From JACRLW01 sp046349595 (GTDB taxonomy: Bacteria; Planctomycetota; UBA1135; UBA2386), in NCBI GenBank assembly GCA_046349595.1, contig JAXMCA010000002.1, positions 1,984,001-2,048,000 on the forward strand: 64,000 bases of DNA, read 5' to 3'. This document shows positions 52,661 through 60,988 of the stretch, piece after piece (position 1 is the stretch's first letter; each line of letters begins with the position of its first letter). The notes below the pieces were generated by a model. The model had not been told where the DNA came from, did no database searches, and worked only from the letters and a program-made list of their open reading frames with translations. The position numbers and the translations under genes are program-made.

Positions 52661-53937
52661 TTGATCCTGACCTCGATGTGCAGGCCCTTGTCGTTCTTCT
52701 GGATGCTCATGTCGGCGCGCGCCGGCATCTCGCCTTCCGGCGCGTTGCCGGTCGCCTCGGCGATCATGTCGCCGAACTTGGTGAGGTCGATGCCCATCGT
52801 CATGAGGGTGTTGCCCTTGCCGAGCGGGCTGCGCTTCAGCTTGTTGTCGAGGATGGAGTCGACGAGCACCTTGGCGTCGTCCTCGCCGGCGTTCATGCCC
52901 ACGCTGATCATCGCCGAGCCGACCACGCCACCGAGGTTGACCGACTTGCCGTCCTTCATGAAGGGGTTCGGTTCGCCGGTATCCTCCATCTCGACCGAGG
53001 ACTTGGTCAGGCTCACTCCGCGGTGCTCGAAGGCCTTCGGCTCGATGGTGAGCTTGGCGGCGCCGCCCATCGACCCCGCTTCCTGCGCGATCTTGGCATA
53101 GAGCGGATCCTCCATGATCGTCGCGATGGCCTTGCCGTCGACGAGCTCGGCCAGCATGCGCATGCCCGACTTCTGGTCCATGCTCATGCTCATCGGGCCC
53201 GCGAGGTCCGGATAGAACTTCGCGTACATCTCCACCGCCTGCTTCCGGAGATCCTCGTCGGCGATCATCATCGTCGTGAACTTCTGCAGGAGCGGAGTGA
53301 CGATCGGCAGGATGCTCGACAGTTCGATGTCGGCGTTCATGGTGATCATCGCACCGTCGTCGGGAAGGTGGCGCAGACCCTGCGGGTGCGGGTGCAGCGC
53401 CGTCACGAGGTCGGCGAAGCCGGTCTTCGCGACGGGTCCGAGATCGAGGTCGAGCGCGATCGGCTTGCCCTTCTCGGGCTTCGCCGGCATCGCGATGTGC
53501 AGCGTGTCGACCTGGTTCGGGAATGCGAACACCGCCTCGACGATGTCGTCGACCTCGGCCGAGTCGACTCCCATCTGGGACAGCGCCATGCCGCCCATCA
53601 TCGACCCCATCATGCGGGCCCTGGTCACCTGCTGCTTGAAGATCTTCATCAGCTGCGCAGGGCGCGCGTCGATGGTCAGCCAGCCCTTGGCGGCGCCCTC
53701 ACCGGCGATGACCTTGCCGCCGTCGTCGAGGCTGAGCACATAGGCTGCGCCCTCGCCCGGCTTCGGAAGCGCGCCGGTGCCGCCGAACATCGACTGCACA
53801 CCTCGCGCGACCATCGCGTCGTCGGTGGTGATGATCAGGGCCGACGACGACGAGGTCGCCTCGTCCTGCGCCATGGCGAACGCCGGCAGCAGCAACAGGG
53901 TGGGGATCGAGAGGATTGCGATTCGTGACGAGTGCAT
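52657..53937 (-). CDS. Secreted protein of unknown function
   Basis: A 426-residue protein with a signal peptide (IAILSIPTLLLLPAFAMAQ). A Met-rich helical segment (ARMMGSMMGGMALSQMG) follows, then an alternating alpha/beta body with several conserved-looking phrases (HPHPQGLRHLPDDGAMI, LELSSILPIVTPLL-type helix). It resembles envelope proteins of unknown role found in planctomycetes. No catalytic motif seen. It is co-translated with the deoxyhypusine-synthase-like gene by a GTGA overlap and is divergent from the tricorn-like protease across 196 bases. Confidence 0.68.
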   Translation of the reverse strand: MHSSRIAILSIPTLLLLPAFAMAQDEATSSSSALIITTDDAMVARGVQSMFGGTGALPKPGEGAAYVLSLDDGGKVIAGEGAAKGWLTIDARPAQLMKIFKQQVTRARMMGSMMGGMALSQMGVDSAEVDDIVEAVFAFPNQVDTLHIAMPAKPEKGKPIALDLDLGPVAKTGFADLVTALHPHPQGLRHLPDDGAMITMNADIELSSILPIVTPLLQKFTTMMIADEDLRKQAVEMYAKFYPDLAGPMSMSMDQKSGMRMLAELVDGKAIATIMEDPLYAKIAQEAGSMGGAAKLTIEPKAFEHRGVSLTKSSVEMEDTGEPNPFMKDGKSVNLGGVVGSAMISVGMNAGEDDAKVLVDSILDNKLKRSPLGKGNTLMTMGIDLTKFGDMIAEATGNAPEGEMPARADMSIQKNDKGLHIEVRIK

Positions 53938-54133
53938 GGATGGTTTCCGTCGCGCGACGGCAGGAGAGGTGCAGGATCGCCGCGGGGGAGCGGCGCTGTT
54001 CGCGGGCGGTTGTGGACGGTGGCCCCGGCGTTCCGTCGCGACGACGCGAGGCGTGGGGGTGCCGACTCACCGTCGAAAAGGGGCGCGCGTAGACGCCGGG
54101 CCGAGCATTATTCCGGCTCGCCGACTCCGCGCC

Positions 54134-57100
54134 ATGGGAACCTCGCTCCGCCCCTTCTTCTCTGTCGTCTCGGTGCTCAGCGTCGCGCTCGCCCCCGCCA
54201 TCGCGCAGGAGCGTCCGATCCGCGTCCCGCTCGACCCGCGCATCACGGCCGACGGCACCCAGGTGCTGTTCGTCTGGCAGGGCGACGTGTGGATCGCGCC
54301 GCTCGACGGTGAATCCGCGGGTTCGGCTCGTCGCCTCACGATCCATCCCGGCGACGACAGTGATCCCGTGCCGAGCCCCGACGGCCGCACCATCGTGTTC
54401 CGCAGCGACCGCGCCGGGGCGATGCGGCTGTTCTCGATGGCCGTCGACGGCAGTGACGTGCACCAGCTCACGACCGACAGCTTCGACCGCAGTCCGCTCG
54501 CGATCACGGCGGACGGCAGGACCCTGATCACCAGGCGGGCGACGGACCGCTCGCCCTTCGGACCCGAGGCCGGCCGCGCCTTCGCGCTTCCGCTGGGCCG
54601 GAAGGGTGCGGAGCGGATGGTCCTCGACGCCGGGCTCGTCGACTTCGTGATGGCGCCATCCGGAACCATGGCGCTGTTCGTGCGCGGACGGATCGAGCCC
54701 TGGCGGAAGGGCTACCGCGGCTCCGCGGCGATGCAGATCTGGCTCGCCGATTTCGGCGACGGCTCCGGTGCGCCGGCGATCACACGCCTGAGTTCCGACC
54801 GCGAGCGCTTCCAGAACGTCAGCGAGCGGGACCCGATGTGGTCGCCGGACGGCACCGGCTACTGGTTCGTCAGCGATCCGGACGGCACCGCCGAGGTGTT
54901 CTGGCGCGCCCTCAGCGGCGGCGCAGCGAAGCAGGTGACGCATCTGGGTGCAGACGGCAACGACGACGGCGTGTTGTTCCCGAGCGTGAGCAGGGACGGC
55001 CGGCGCATGGTCTTCCAGCGCGGCTTCGATCTGCTCCTGCTCGACGTCGCCACCGGCGAGACCCGTGGGCTGTCACTGCGCGCGCGCGGCGACGACCTCG
55101 TCGAACCCGTCGAGCGTCGCCGAGTGCGCGGCGCGGACGACGTCGCCTTCACGGCCGACGGCAAGCAGATGGCCTTCGTCGCCGGGCAGGACATCTACGT
55201 GATGGATCGCGTGCTGAAGGATCCAGTGCGCGTCACGAACACCATCGCGGTCGAGTCGTCGCCGCTGTTCGGCAAGGACGGCAAGCACCTGTGGTTCGTC
55301 AGCGAGGAGGGCGGCGAGGTCGACATCTGGGAGGCGACCTGTCCGCGCGAGGACCTGATGTGGTGGCGTGCCGCACCGCTGTCCCTCCCGCTGCGCAAGC
55401 TCACCGACGACGCCGCGGTCGAGTCCTCGCTCGCGCTCTCGCCGAGCGGCGATCGCCTCGCCTACGTGAAGGGCGGCGACCTGTACGTGATGAACACCGA
55501 CGGCAGCGATCCGCGGCGCGTGCTGAGCGGCTGGGATGCACCCGCCTTCGACTGGTCGCCGGACGGCAAGTGGATCTGCTTCTCGCGCGAGGACGACGAC
55601 TTCAACGACGACGTGTGGATCGTGCCGCTCGACGGCTCGCGTCCGCCCTTCAACCTCTCGCGGCACCCCGACGACGACACGCGACCGCTGTGGTCGCCCG
55701 ACGGCGCGCGCATCGCATGGACCGGCGTGCGGGACGACGGCGAGACCGACATCTTCATCGTCACGCTCGCCAAGGAGGCCGACGAGCAGTCGAGCCGCGA
55801 CCGCAAGCTCGAGAAGGCGATCGAGGCGATGGCCAAGAAGCCGGCGAAGAAGCCCGAGGGCAAGAAGGACGACGCGAAGGGCGACGAACCGAAGAAGGAC
55901 GAACCGGCCGCGGAATCCGACAAGTCACGCAAGGACAAGAAGGACGTCGTGGTCGACTTCGACGGCATCCACGAGCGTGTGCGACGCATCGAGATCGCGC
56001 AGTCCTCGGAGCGCGATCTGCTGTGGTCGCCGGACGGCAAGCGCCTCGCCTTCAGCGCACGTGTCAACGGCGAGAGCGGTCTGTTCACGGTCGGCGTGCC
56101 CGACGAGCTCACGCCCAAGAAGGCGGCTACCTCCGCGTTGTCGAGCGCGCGCTGGATCGAGGACGGCGACCAGATCCTCGGCCTCTCGTCGGGTGCGGGC
56201 CCCGGACCGAACGCCGGACCTCCGGGGCAGGGCGGCGGTCGCATGCGCGGCGGCGCGGGGCGTTCGCCCGCGTCGCTCGACGTGAAGGGCGGCAAGCTCG
56301 AGACCTTCGGGTTCGACGTCGCCGACGCACGCGATTGGCGTGACCTGCGTCGCCTCGCCTTCGATCAGGGATGGCGCGCGATGCGCGACCGCTTCTACGA
56401 CGGCAACCTCAACGGCCGCGACTGGAACGCGGTGCGTGCACGCTACCGCGCCGTCGCCGGCGAGCTCATCGGTCGCGACGAGTTCTCCCGCCTGATGAAC
56501 ATGATGCTCGGCGAACTCAACGCCTCGCACATGGGGCACCGCGGCAGCGCGGATCCGTTGCCGCGACCGGGCGAGGACGGCGCATGGAGCCCGCGCACCT
56601 TCCATCCGGGAGTCCGTCTCGACGATCGCGCACAGGGCCCGGGCGTGATGATCGAGAGCGTGATCCCGCGCAGTCCCGCGGCGCAGGCACGCAGCCTGCT
56701 GCGCAAGGGAGAGCGGATCCTCGCCGTCGACGGAACCGCCGTCGACGACGTCACGGCGTTCTGGAACGCGATGACCTTCGCCGACGAGCACGACGTGGTG
56801 TTCAGCGTGCGCGCTGCGGACGGCGCGGAGCGATCCGTGACGCTGCGGCCGATGAACTCGGCGAACGAACTGCTCTACGACGAGTGGGTCGACGTCACGC
56901 GCGCACGCGTGGAGCAGGCCTCCGAGGGCAAGATCGGCTACCTGCACATCCGCGGCATGGACATGCCGAGCTTCCGTCGCTTCGAGGAGGACCTCTACCA
57001 CGCCGGCGTCGGCAAGGACGGCCTGATCGTCGACGTGCGATGGAACGGTGGCGGCAGCACCGCCGATCTCCTGCTGACCGCACTCACGCAGCCGCGACAC

Positions 57101-57535
57101 GCGATCACCGTCCCGCGCGGCGGTGGCACGGGCTATCCGCAGGATCGCAAGGTCTACGCGACCTGGCAGAAGCCGATCGTCGCGATGTGCAACGAGTTCA
57201 GCTTCAGCAACGCCGAGATCTTCAGCCACGCGATCAAGACCCTGAAGCGCGGTCCCCTGGTCGGCATGCGCAGCGCCGGCGGTGTGATCAGCACCGGCGC
57301 CGTCGGCCTCGTCGACGGCAGCATGGTCCGCATGCCCTTCCGCGGCTGGTTCCTGGTCGGCGACGGCGCCGACATGGAGCTCAACGGCTGCCTGCCCGAC
57401 CTCGCCGAATGGAACTCCCCGGTCGGTGACGATCGTCAGCTCCTCGATGCCGTCGCCGCGCTGCGCCGGTCGATCGCCGAGCAGCCGGCGGATCCGAGGC
57501 CGGTGCCCGGCTCGAGTCTGCGGTCGCGCAAGTGA
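54134..57535 (+). CDS. Tricorn-like S41 protease with beta-propeller and PDZ domains
   Basis: A 1133-residue secreted protein with a signal peptide (FFSVVSVLSVALAPAIAQ). WD/TolB-like propeller repeats (many xWSPDGxxI phrases, residues about 30-540 and 620-720) follow. A Lys/Glu/Asp-rich insert lies at about 565-605. A C1 domain contains the helix LNASHMGHRGS (conserved His). The PDZ domain is at about 840-920 (VMIESVIPRSPAAQARSLL). The S41 catalytic region contains DVRWNGGGSTAD and the nucleophile candidate S1025 in NEFSFSNAEIF. Tricorn-type proteases degrade peptides in the cytoplasm of archaea; here export is indicated by the signal. The convergent binding-protein gene ends 4 bases away. 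Confidence 0.88.
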   Translation: MGTSLRPFFSVVSVLSVALAPAIAQERPIRVPLDPRITADGTQVLFVWQGDVWIAPLDGESAGSARRLTIHPGDDSDPVPSPDGRTIVFRSDRAGAMRLFSMAVDGSDVHQLTTDSFDRSPLAITADGRTLITRRATDRSPFGPEAGRAFALPLGRKGAERMVLDAGLVDFVMAPSGTMALFVRGRIEPWRKGYRGSAAMQIWLADFGDGSGAPAITRLSSDRERFQNVSERDPMWSPDGTGYWFVSDPDGTAEVFWRALSGGAAKQVTHLGADGNDDGVLFPSVSRDGRRMVFQRGFDLLLLDVATGETRGLSLRARGDDLVEPVERRRVRGADDVAFTADGKQMAFVAGQDIYVMDRVLKDPVRVTNTIAVESSPLFGKDGKHLWFVSEEGGEVDIWEATCPREDLMWWRAAPLSLPLRKLTDDAAVESSLALSPSGDRLAYVKGGDLYVMNTDGSDPRRVLSGWDAPAFDWSPDGKWICFSREDDDFNDDVWIVPLDGSRPPFNLSRHPDDDTRPLWSPDGARIAWTGVRDDGETDIFIVTLAKEADEQSSRDRKLEKAIEAMAKKPAKKPEGKKDDAKGDEPKKDEPAAESDKSRKDKKDVVVDFDGIHERVRRIEIAQSSERDLLWSPDGKRLAFSARVNGESGLFTVGVPDELTPKKAATSALSSARWIEDGDQILGLSSGAGPGPNAGPPGQGGGRMRGGAGRSPASLDVKGGKLETFGFDVADARDWRDLRRLAFDQGWRAMRDRFYDGNLNGRDWNAVRARYRAVAGELIGRDEFSRLMNMMLGELNASHMGHRGSADPLPRPGEDGAWSPRTFHPGVRLDDRAQGPGVMIESVIPRSPAAQARSLLRKGERILAVDGTAVDDVTAFWNAMTFADEHDVVFSVRAADGAERSVTLRPMNSANELLYDEWVDVTRARVEQASEGKIGYLHIRGMDMPSFRRFEEDLYHAGVGKDGLIVDVRWNGGGSTADLLLTALTQPRHAITVPRGGGTGYPQDRKVYATWQKPIVAMCNEFSFSNAEIFSHAIKTLKRGPLVGMRSAGGVISTGAVGLVDGSMVRMPFRGWFLVGDGADMELNGCLPDLAEWNSPVGDDRQLLDAVAALRRSIAEQPADPRPVPGSSLRSRK

Positions 57536-57539
57536 TCGG

Positions 57540-58562
57540 TCAGCGCAGACCGAGCGCTTCGGCGAAGCCGCGGTGGCGGTCCTTCGCGGGGCTCGAGGTC
57601 CACAGGCCGGTCAGCTCGACGATGGTGCCACCCTTCTCGCCGAGCTTGCGCTTCACGCATTCACCGGCGGCGCGACCGATGGCGACGTTGTCGCCGCCGA
57701 TGAAGCTGGAGAAGTCGTCGCTGCCGAGACGGCGGTCGAGCACGACGACCCGGATGCCGGCGGCGAGCGCGGCCTTCGCCGCGGGGACCAGCGCGACCTC
57801 CTCCTTGGGGGACACCAGCAGCACGTCGACCTTCTGTTGGACCAGCTCGAGCATCTGCTCGCGCTGCGTGTCGACGTCGTTCTGAGCGTCGCGCTCGAGC
57901 AGTTCGACCTTCTCGCCGAGCGCCGCGACGCGGGCGCGGATGTCGGCGTTCATCTGCGTGCGCCACGGCTCCGCGAGGTTGCACTGCGACATACCGATGC
58001 GCAGCCTGCCCCCGCGGGCGGCGAGGGCCTGTTCGGCGCGCGTCGCGATCGCGCCGAGATCGACGCCGCCGGGGCCCGGGATCGCGGTGCCGCCGCTTCG
58101 CACGTCGTCCTTCGTGAAGGAACGCGTGCCCAGGATGATCTCGCGGGGGACCTGCTGGCCGACGGCGAGGAGCACACCGAGGTCGATCGCGCTCCGGCCG
58201 CCGGTCGGATACTCGAAGGTGGCGTCGAGCTTGCCGTCCTGCACGTAGCGCACGCCTTCCTGCGGCAGGGCGTCGATGCCGACGAAGGTGATGTCCTTGC
58301 GCCCGGCCTGTTCGGCGGCGAGCTGCGCGCCGCGCGCCATCGGGTCGTTGTGCGCGTAGACCACGTCGATGTGGGGGAAGCGCGCCAGCGCCGACTCCAT
58401 CTCGCGTCGGCCGTCGTCCTGCAGCCACTTGGCATCGACCTGGAACAGCACGCGTACCTTGCCGTCGGCGGTCTGCGCGACCGGCTTGTCCTCGGCGGGC
58501 TTGCCGCAACCGACGAGGACGAGAGCCAGGGAGAGCGCGGCGGCGGCGGGGGTCGTGTTCAT
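57540..58562 (-). CDS. Circularly permuted sugar-type substrate-binding lipoprotein (RbsB/YtfQ family)
   Basis: A 340-residue lipoprotein: signal and lipobox LVLVGC (C19). In RbsB/YtfQ proteins the half with IGFSQxxxxEPWR comes first and the half with VYAHND comes last. Here the order is reversed. Residues about 35-155 hold the normal C-terminal half (AKWLQDDGRREMESALARF, VVYAHNDPMARGA, GIDALPQEGVRYVQDG, ATFEYPTGG). A Gly/Pro-rich linker (157-185) follows. Residues about 186-340 hold the normal N-terminal half (LRIGMSQCNLAEPWRTQMN, LLVSPKE, VVVLDRRL, FIGGDNVAIGRAAGE, TSSPAKDRHRGFAEALG). Both halves are complete and in one frame, so it is a circular permutation and not a truncation. The ATG overlaps the permease stop by 4 bases. 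Confidence 0.88.
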   Translation of the reverse strand: MNTTPAAAALSLALVLVGCGKPAEDKPVAQTADGKVRVLFQVDAKWLQDDGRREMESALARFPHIDVVYAHNDPMARGAQLAAEQAGRKDITFVGIDALPQEGVRYVQDGKLDATFEYPTGGRSAIDLGVLLAVGQQVPREIILGTRSFTKDDVRSGGTAIPGPGGVDLGAIATRAEQALAARGGRLRIGMSQCNLAEPWRTQMNADIRARVAALGEKVELLERDAQNDVDTQREQMLELVQQKVDVLLVSPKEEVALVPAAKAALAAGIRVVVLDRRLGSDDFSSFIGGDNVAIGRAAGECVKRKLGEKGGTIVELTGLWTSSPAKDRHRGFAEALGLR

Positions 58563-59521
58563 CGTTTTCTCTGCAGGAGGACGGCTGCGACGATGATCCC
58601 GCCCTGCACCACGAGTCGCCAGTGTTCGCGCACGCCGTTCATGCTGAGCACCTTCTCGATCGTGCCGATGGTGAGGACGCCGACCACCGTGAGGAGCACG
58701 CCACCGCGTCCGCCGCTGAGCGCGGTGCCACCGATCACCACCGCAGCGATCGCCTTGAGTTCGAACATCGCGCCGGCCTCCGGATCACCGAGCCGCGACT
58801 GCGCGACCTGCAACACGGCGGCGAGCCCGGCGCAGCCGCCGCAGATCACGTAGGTGCAGAGACGGGTCCGCACCACCGGCACACCCGACAGGCGCGCGGC
58901 CGTCTCGTTGTCGCCGACGGCGATGACGTGACGACCGAACACGGTGCGATGCAGCACGAGTGCGGCGGCCGTCGCGACGACGGCGAACACCAGGCCCACG
59001 ACGGGGATGCCGAACAGGGTCGACGCGAGCATCTGCATCAGCGGCGTGCCGTCGATCGCTCCCGGCGGTGGTTGGATCTTGGTGCCGGGATCGCCGCCCG
59101 CGAAGGCCGGCAGGTACTTCGCCATGCCGCGTGCCGCCGACATGGTGGCGAGTGTGGCGATGAAGGCCTGCAGGCCGACGCGTGCCGCGAGGATGCCGTT
59201 GCACAGCCCGATCAGCGCACCCAGCGCGAGTGCGACGGGCACCGCGCCGACTCCGAGTGCGCCGTCGGCGAAGCTCAGCGCCGCATAGGCCATCCCGCAC
59301 ACGCCGAGCACGGAGCCGACCGAGAGGTCGATCCCGCCGGCGAGGATCACGAAGGTCATGCCGACCGCGATCACGCCCACCACGCTGCCGGCGCGCAGCG
59401 TGGCGAGGTGGGTGTCGAGCGCGAAGAAGCTGCCGCCGGCATTCCAGATCGTGCCGAGCACGAGCACCAGCAGCAGTGCGGCGATCGCGCGGGTCAACGG
59501 AGCGCTGAGGAGGTTCCTCAC
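58559..59521 (-). CDS. RbsC-type ABC transporter permease
   Basis: A 320-residue permease with about nine to ten transmembrane helices. It has the family signatures VIAVGMTFVILAGGIDLSVG, ALIGLCNGILAARVGLQAFI, ATLATMSAARGMAKYL, GRHVIAVGDNETAARLSGVP and IGGTALSGGRGGVLLTVVG. It pairs with the permuted binding protein downstream (ATGA overlap) for uptake of a sugar or related ligand. The GTG start at 59521 overlaps the upstream stop (GTGA); longer open frames are spurious. No ATPase component is encoded nearby. Confidence 0.92.
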   Translation of the reverse strand: MRNLLSAPLTRAIAALLLVLVLGTIWNAGGSFFALDTHLATLRAGSVVGVIAVGMTFVILAGGIDLSVGSVLGVCGMAYAALSFADGALGVGAVPVALALGALIGLCNGILAARVGLQAFIATLATMSAARGMAKYLPAFAGGDPGTKIQPPPGAIDGTPLMQMLASTLFGIPVVGLVFAVVATAAALVLHRTVFGRHVIAVGDNETAARLSGVPVVRTRLCTYVICGGCAGLAAVLQVAQSRLGDPEAGAMFELKAIAAVVIGGTALSGGRGGVLLTVVGVLTIGTIEKVLSMNGVREHWRLVVQGGIIVAAVLLQRKR

Positions 59522-60522
59522 GCGTGCTTCTCCGCGAAGAAGGTCGTGGTGATCGCGGCGACCGTCGACGGCGGCAGACGGCTCGGCGCGAGCTCGCGCG
59601 TGACCTCGCCGTAGTCCTGCGGCGTGTCGCGCCCGAACCACAGCTCGGGGATCGGCGCGTCGGGCGGATCGGCGAACCAGCCGATGCCGCCACCGTGCGA
59701 GCCTTCGAGTTCGTTCAGTCGCGTCGCCAGCTCACGCAGATCGCGGCGCGGCAGCGGCGTGAAGCTGACGACCTCGAACCAGCTCTCAGTGCGGTCGTGG
59801 AAGCGGTAGCGCGGGCCCTCGGCCGTCTGCTGCGTGTGCAGCACGCGGAACGCGCCGGCCAGCGAGTTGAGCGTGATGCGGCGCAGCGGCACTTCGGACC
59901 ACAGCAGCGACAGTCCGAAGTCCGCGAGGACACGGCGTTGCAGCGCGCCGTCGCGTGCGCGCGCGAGCTCGTCGAGCACCGCGTCGCATTCGTCCTGCCA
60001 GCACCCGCGCAGCGAGTCCGGGTCGTCGAGCACGGTCTCCGCGTGGTCGATCAACCAGCGGTAGCGCGCGAGGGACTTCGCGGGGCCGTCGAGTCCGGCG
60101 AACTGCGCGGCGAGAGGCGAGCGCGGGGCCGCGAGGTGCGCGACGATGCGATCGACGGCGAAGGCGCGGCGTCCCTGCCACGCTCCGTAGTCGCCGGTCG
60201 CGGCCGCGGCGAGGCACAGCTCCTCGCGTGCCAGCGCGACCTCTGGGCGTGCCACCGCCAGCATCGAGAGGAAGCCGTCGGTGTCGTAGTGATCGTTGAG
60301 CACCGCTTCGGCATCGCCGAGGAAGCCGTCGCGCTCCGCCTCGCTCGCCCGCGCGAACAGGAGACAGATGCCGGTCGACAGGTCCGCCTTGAAGCGCTTC
60401 GGCGTGCGGTTGCCCGGCCAGTGCGAGAGGTTCGGACCCGCCTCCGTCATGCCGTCGACCGACAGGTGCGGCCGATCGCAACCGGGTGCGCCGGCGAAGC
60501 CGATGCGGAGGGGACGCGGCAT
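59518..60522 (-). CDS. Conserved protein of unknown function (possibly DUF6687)
   Basis: A 334-residue soluble protein. The opening GCDRPHLSVDGM plus NLSHWPGNRTPKRFKADLST is a distinctive conserved-looking block that I associate from memory, not certainly, with DUF6687. The rest is helical with repeated Leu/Ala/Arg phrases and ends in TWFEVVSF-type and IGWFADPPDAP segments. Conserved His, Asp and Trp residues near the N-terminus hint at a hydrolase, unproven. It begins the operon with the permease and permuted binding protein (4-base overlap) and is divergent from the tRNA gene. The ATG at 60522 fits the motif best. Confidence 0.72.
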   Translation of the reverse strand: MPRPLRIGFAGAPGCDRPHLSVDGMTEAGPNLSHWPGNRTPKRFKADLSTGICLLFARASEAERDGFLGDAEAVLNDHYDTDGFLSMLAVARPEVALAREELCLAAAATGDYGAWQGRRAFAVDRIVAHLAAPRSPLAAQFAGLDGPAKSLARYRWLIDHAETVLDDPDSLRGCWQDECDAVLDELARARDGALQRRVLADFGLSLLWSEVPLRRITLNSLAGAFRVLHTQQTAEGPRYRFHDRTESWFEVVSFTPLPRRDLRELATRLNELEGSHGGGIGWFADPPDAPIPELWFGRDTPQDYGEVTRELAPSRLPPSTVAAITTTFFAEKHA

Positions 60523-60600
60523 CGCGGCAAGCGTCCGACGCCGACCCGGCGCTGCCAAGCGCGCGTCCGCCGGGCTCCCCGAGGAATTCCCCGCGCCGGC

Positions 60601-60628
60601 TTGCATCACCCCCTGACCTCGCTAAGGT
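60601..60628 (+). promoter_or_regulatory. Possible tRNA-Asp promoter
   Basis: TTGCAT (60601-60606), 16 bases, TAAGGT (60623-60628), 16 bases before the tRNA. The -10 hexamer is the same as that before the response regulator. Confidence 0.4.
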
Positions 60629-60644
60629 TCCCGGCCCCTCGCGA

Positions 60645-60721
<77 letters not shown>

Positions 60722-60722
60722 C

Positions 60723-60760
60723 ACGAAGGCCTGCGAAGCGCAAGCGACGCAGGCCTTCGT
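60723..60760 (+). terminator. Strong hairpin after tRNA-Asp
   Basis: Perfect 13-bp inverted repeat ACGAAGGCCTGCG and CGCAGGCCTTCGT with a 12-base loop, one base after the tRNA, followed by CGTTT. It probably terminates the tRNA. The following 228 bases up to the FG-GAP gene show no other signal. Confidence 0.7.
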
Positions 60761-60988
60761 CGTTTGCGGTCGATGCGATCGTCGCGTCGGTCCGCCGACG
60801 CTCGGGTCGCATCTCGTCGACCCCCTGCGGCTCGCCTTCCGCCTTCCGCGGCGTGAGGCCCTCGACGGGCCTCGGCACGCGCATTGCGATGCGCGGCGCC
60901 CGCCCGCGATCAGGGGCGCACCGGGTCGTGAACCCTCGTGGATCGGTCGCGGCAATCTGGACCCCCGCTCCCCTCGCATCGAGGAACC

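Noticed and set aside
57540..58562. Truncated or frameshifted pseudogene for the binding protein
   Set aside because: Both halves are complete and in one frame, with a lipoprotein signal and operon overlap; only the order is reversed.
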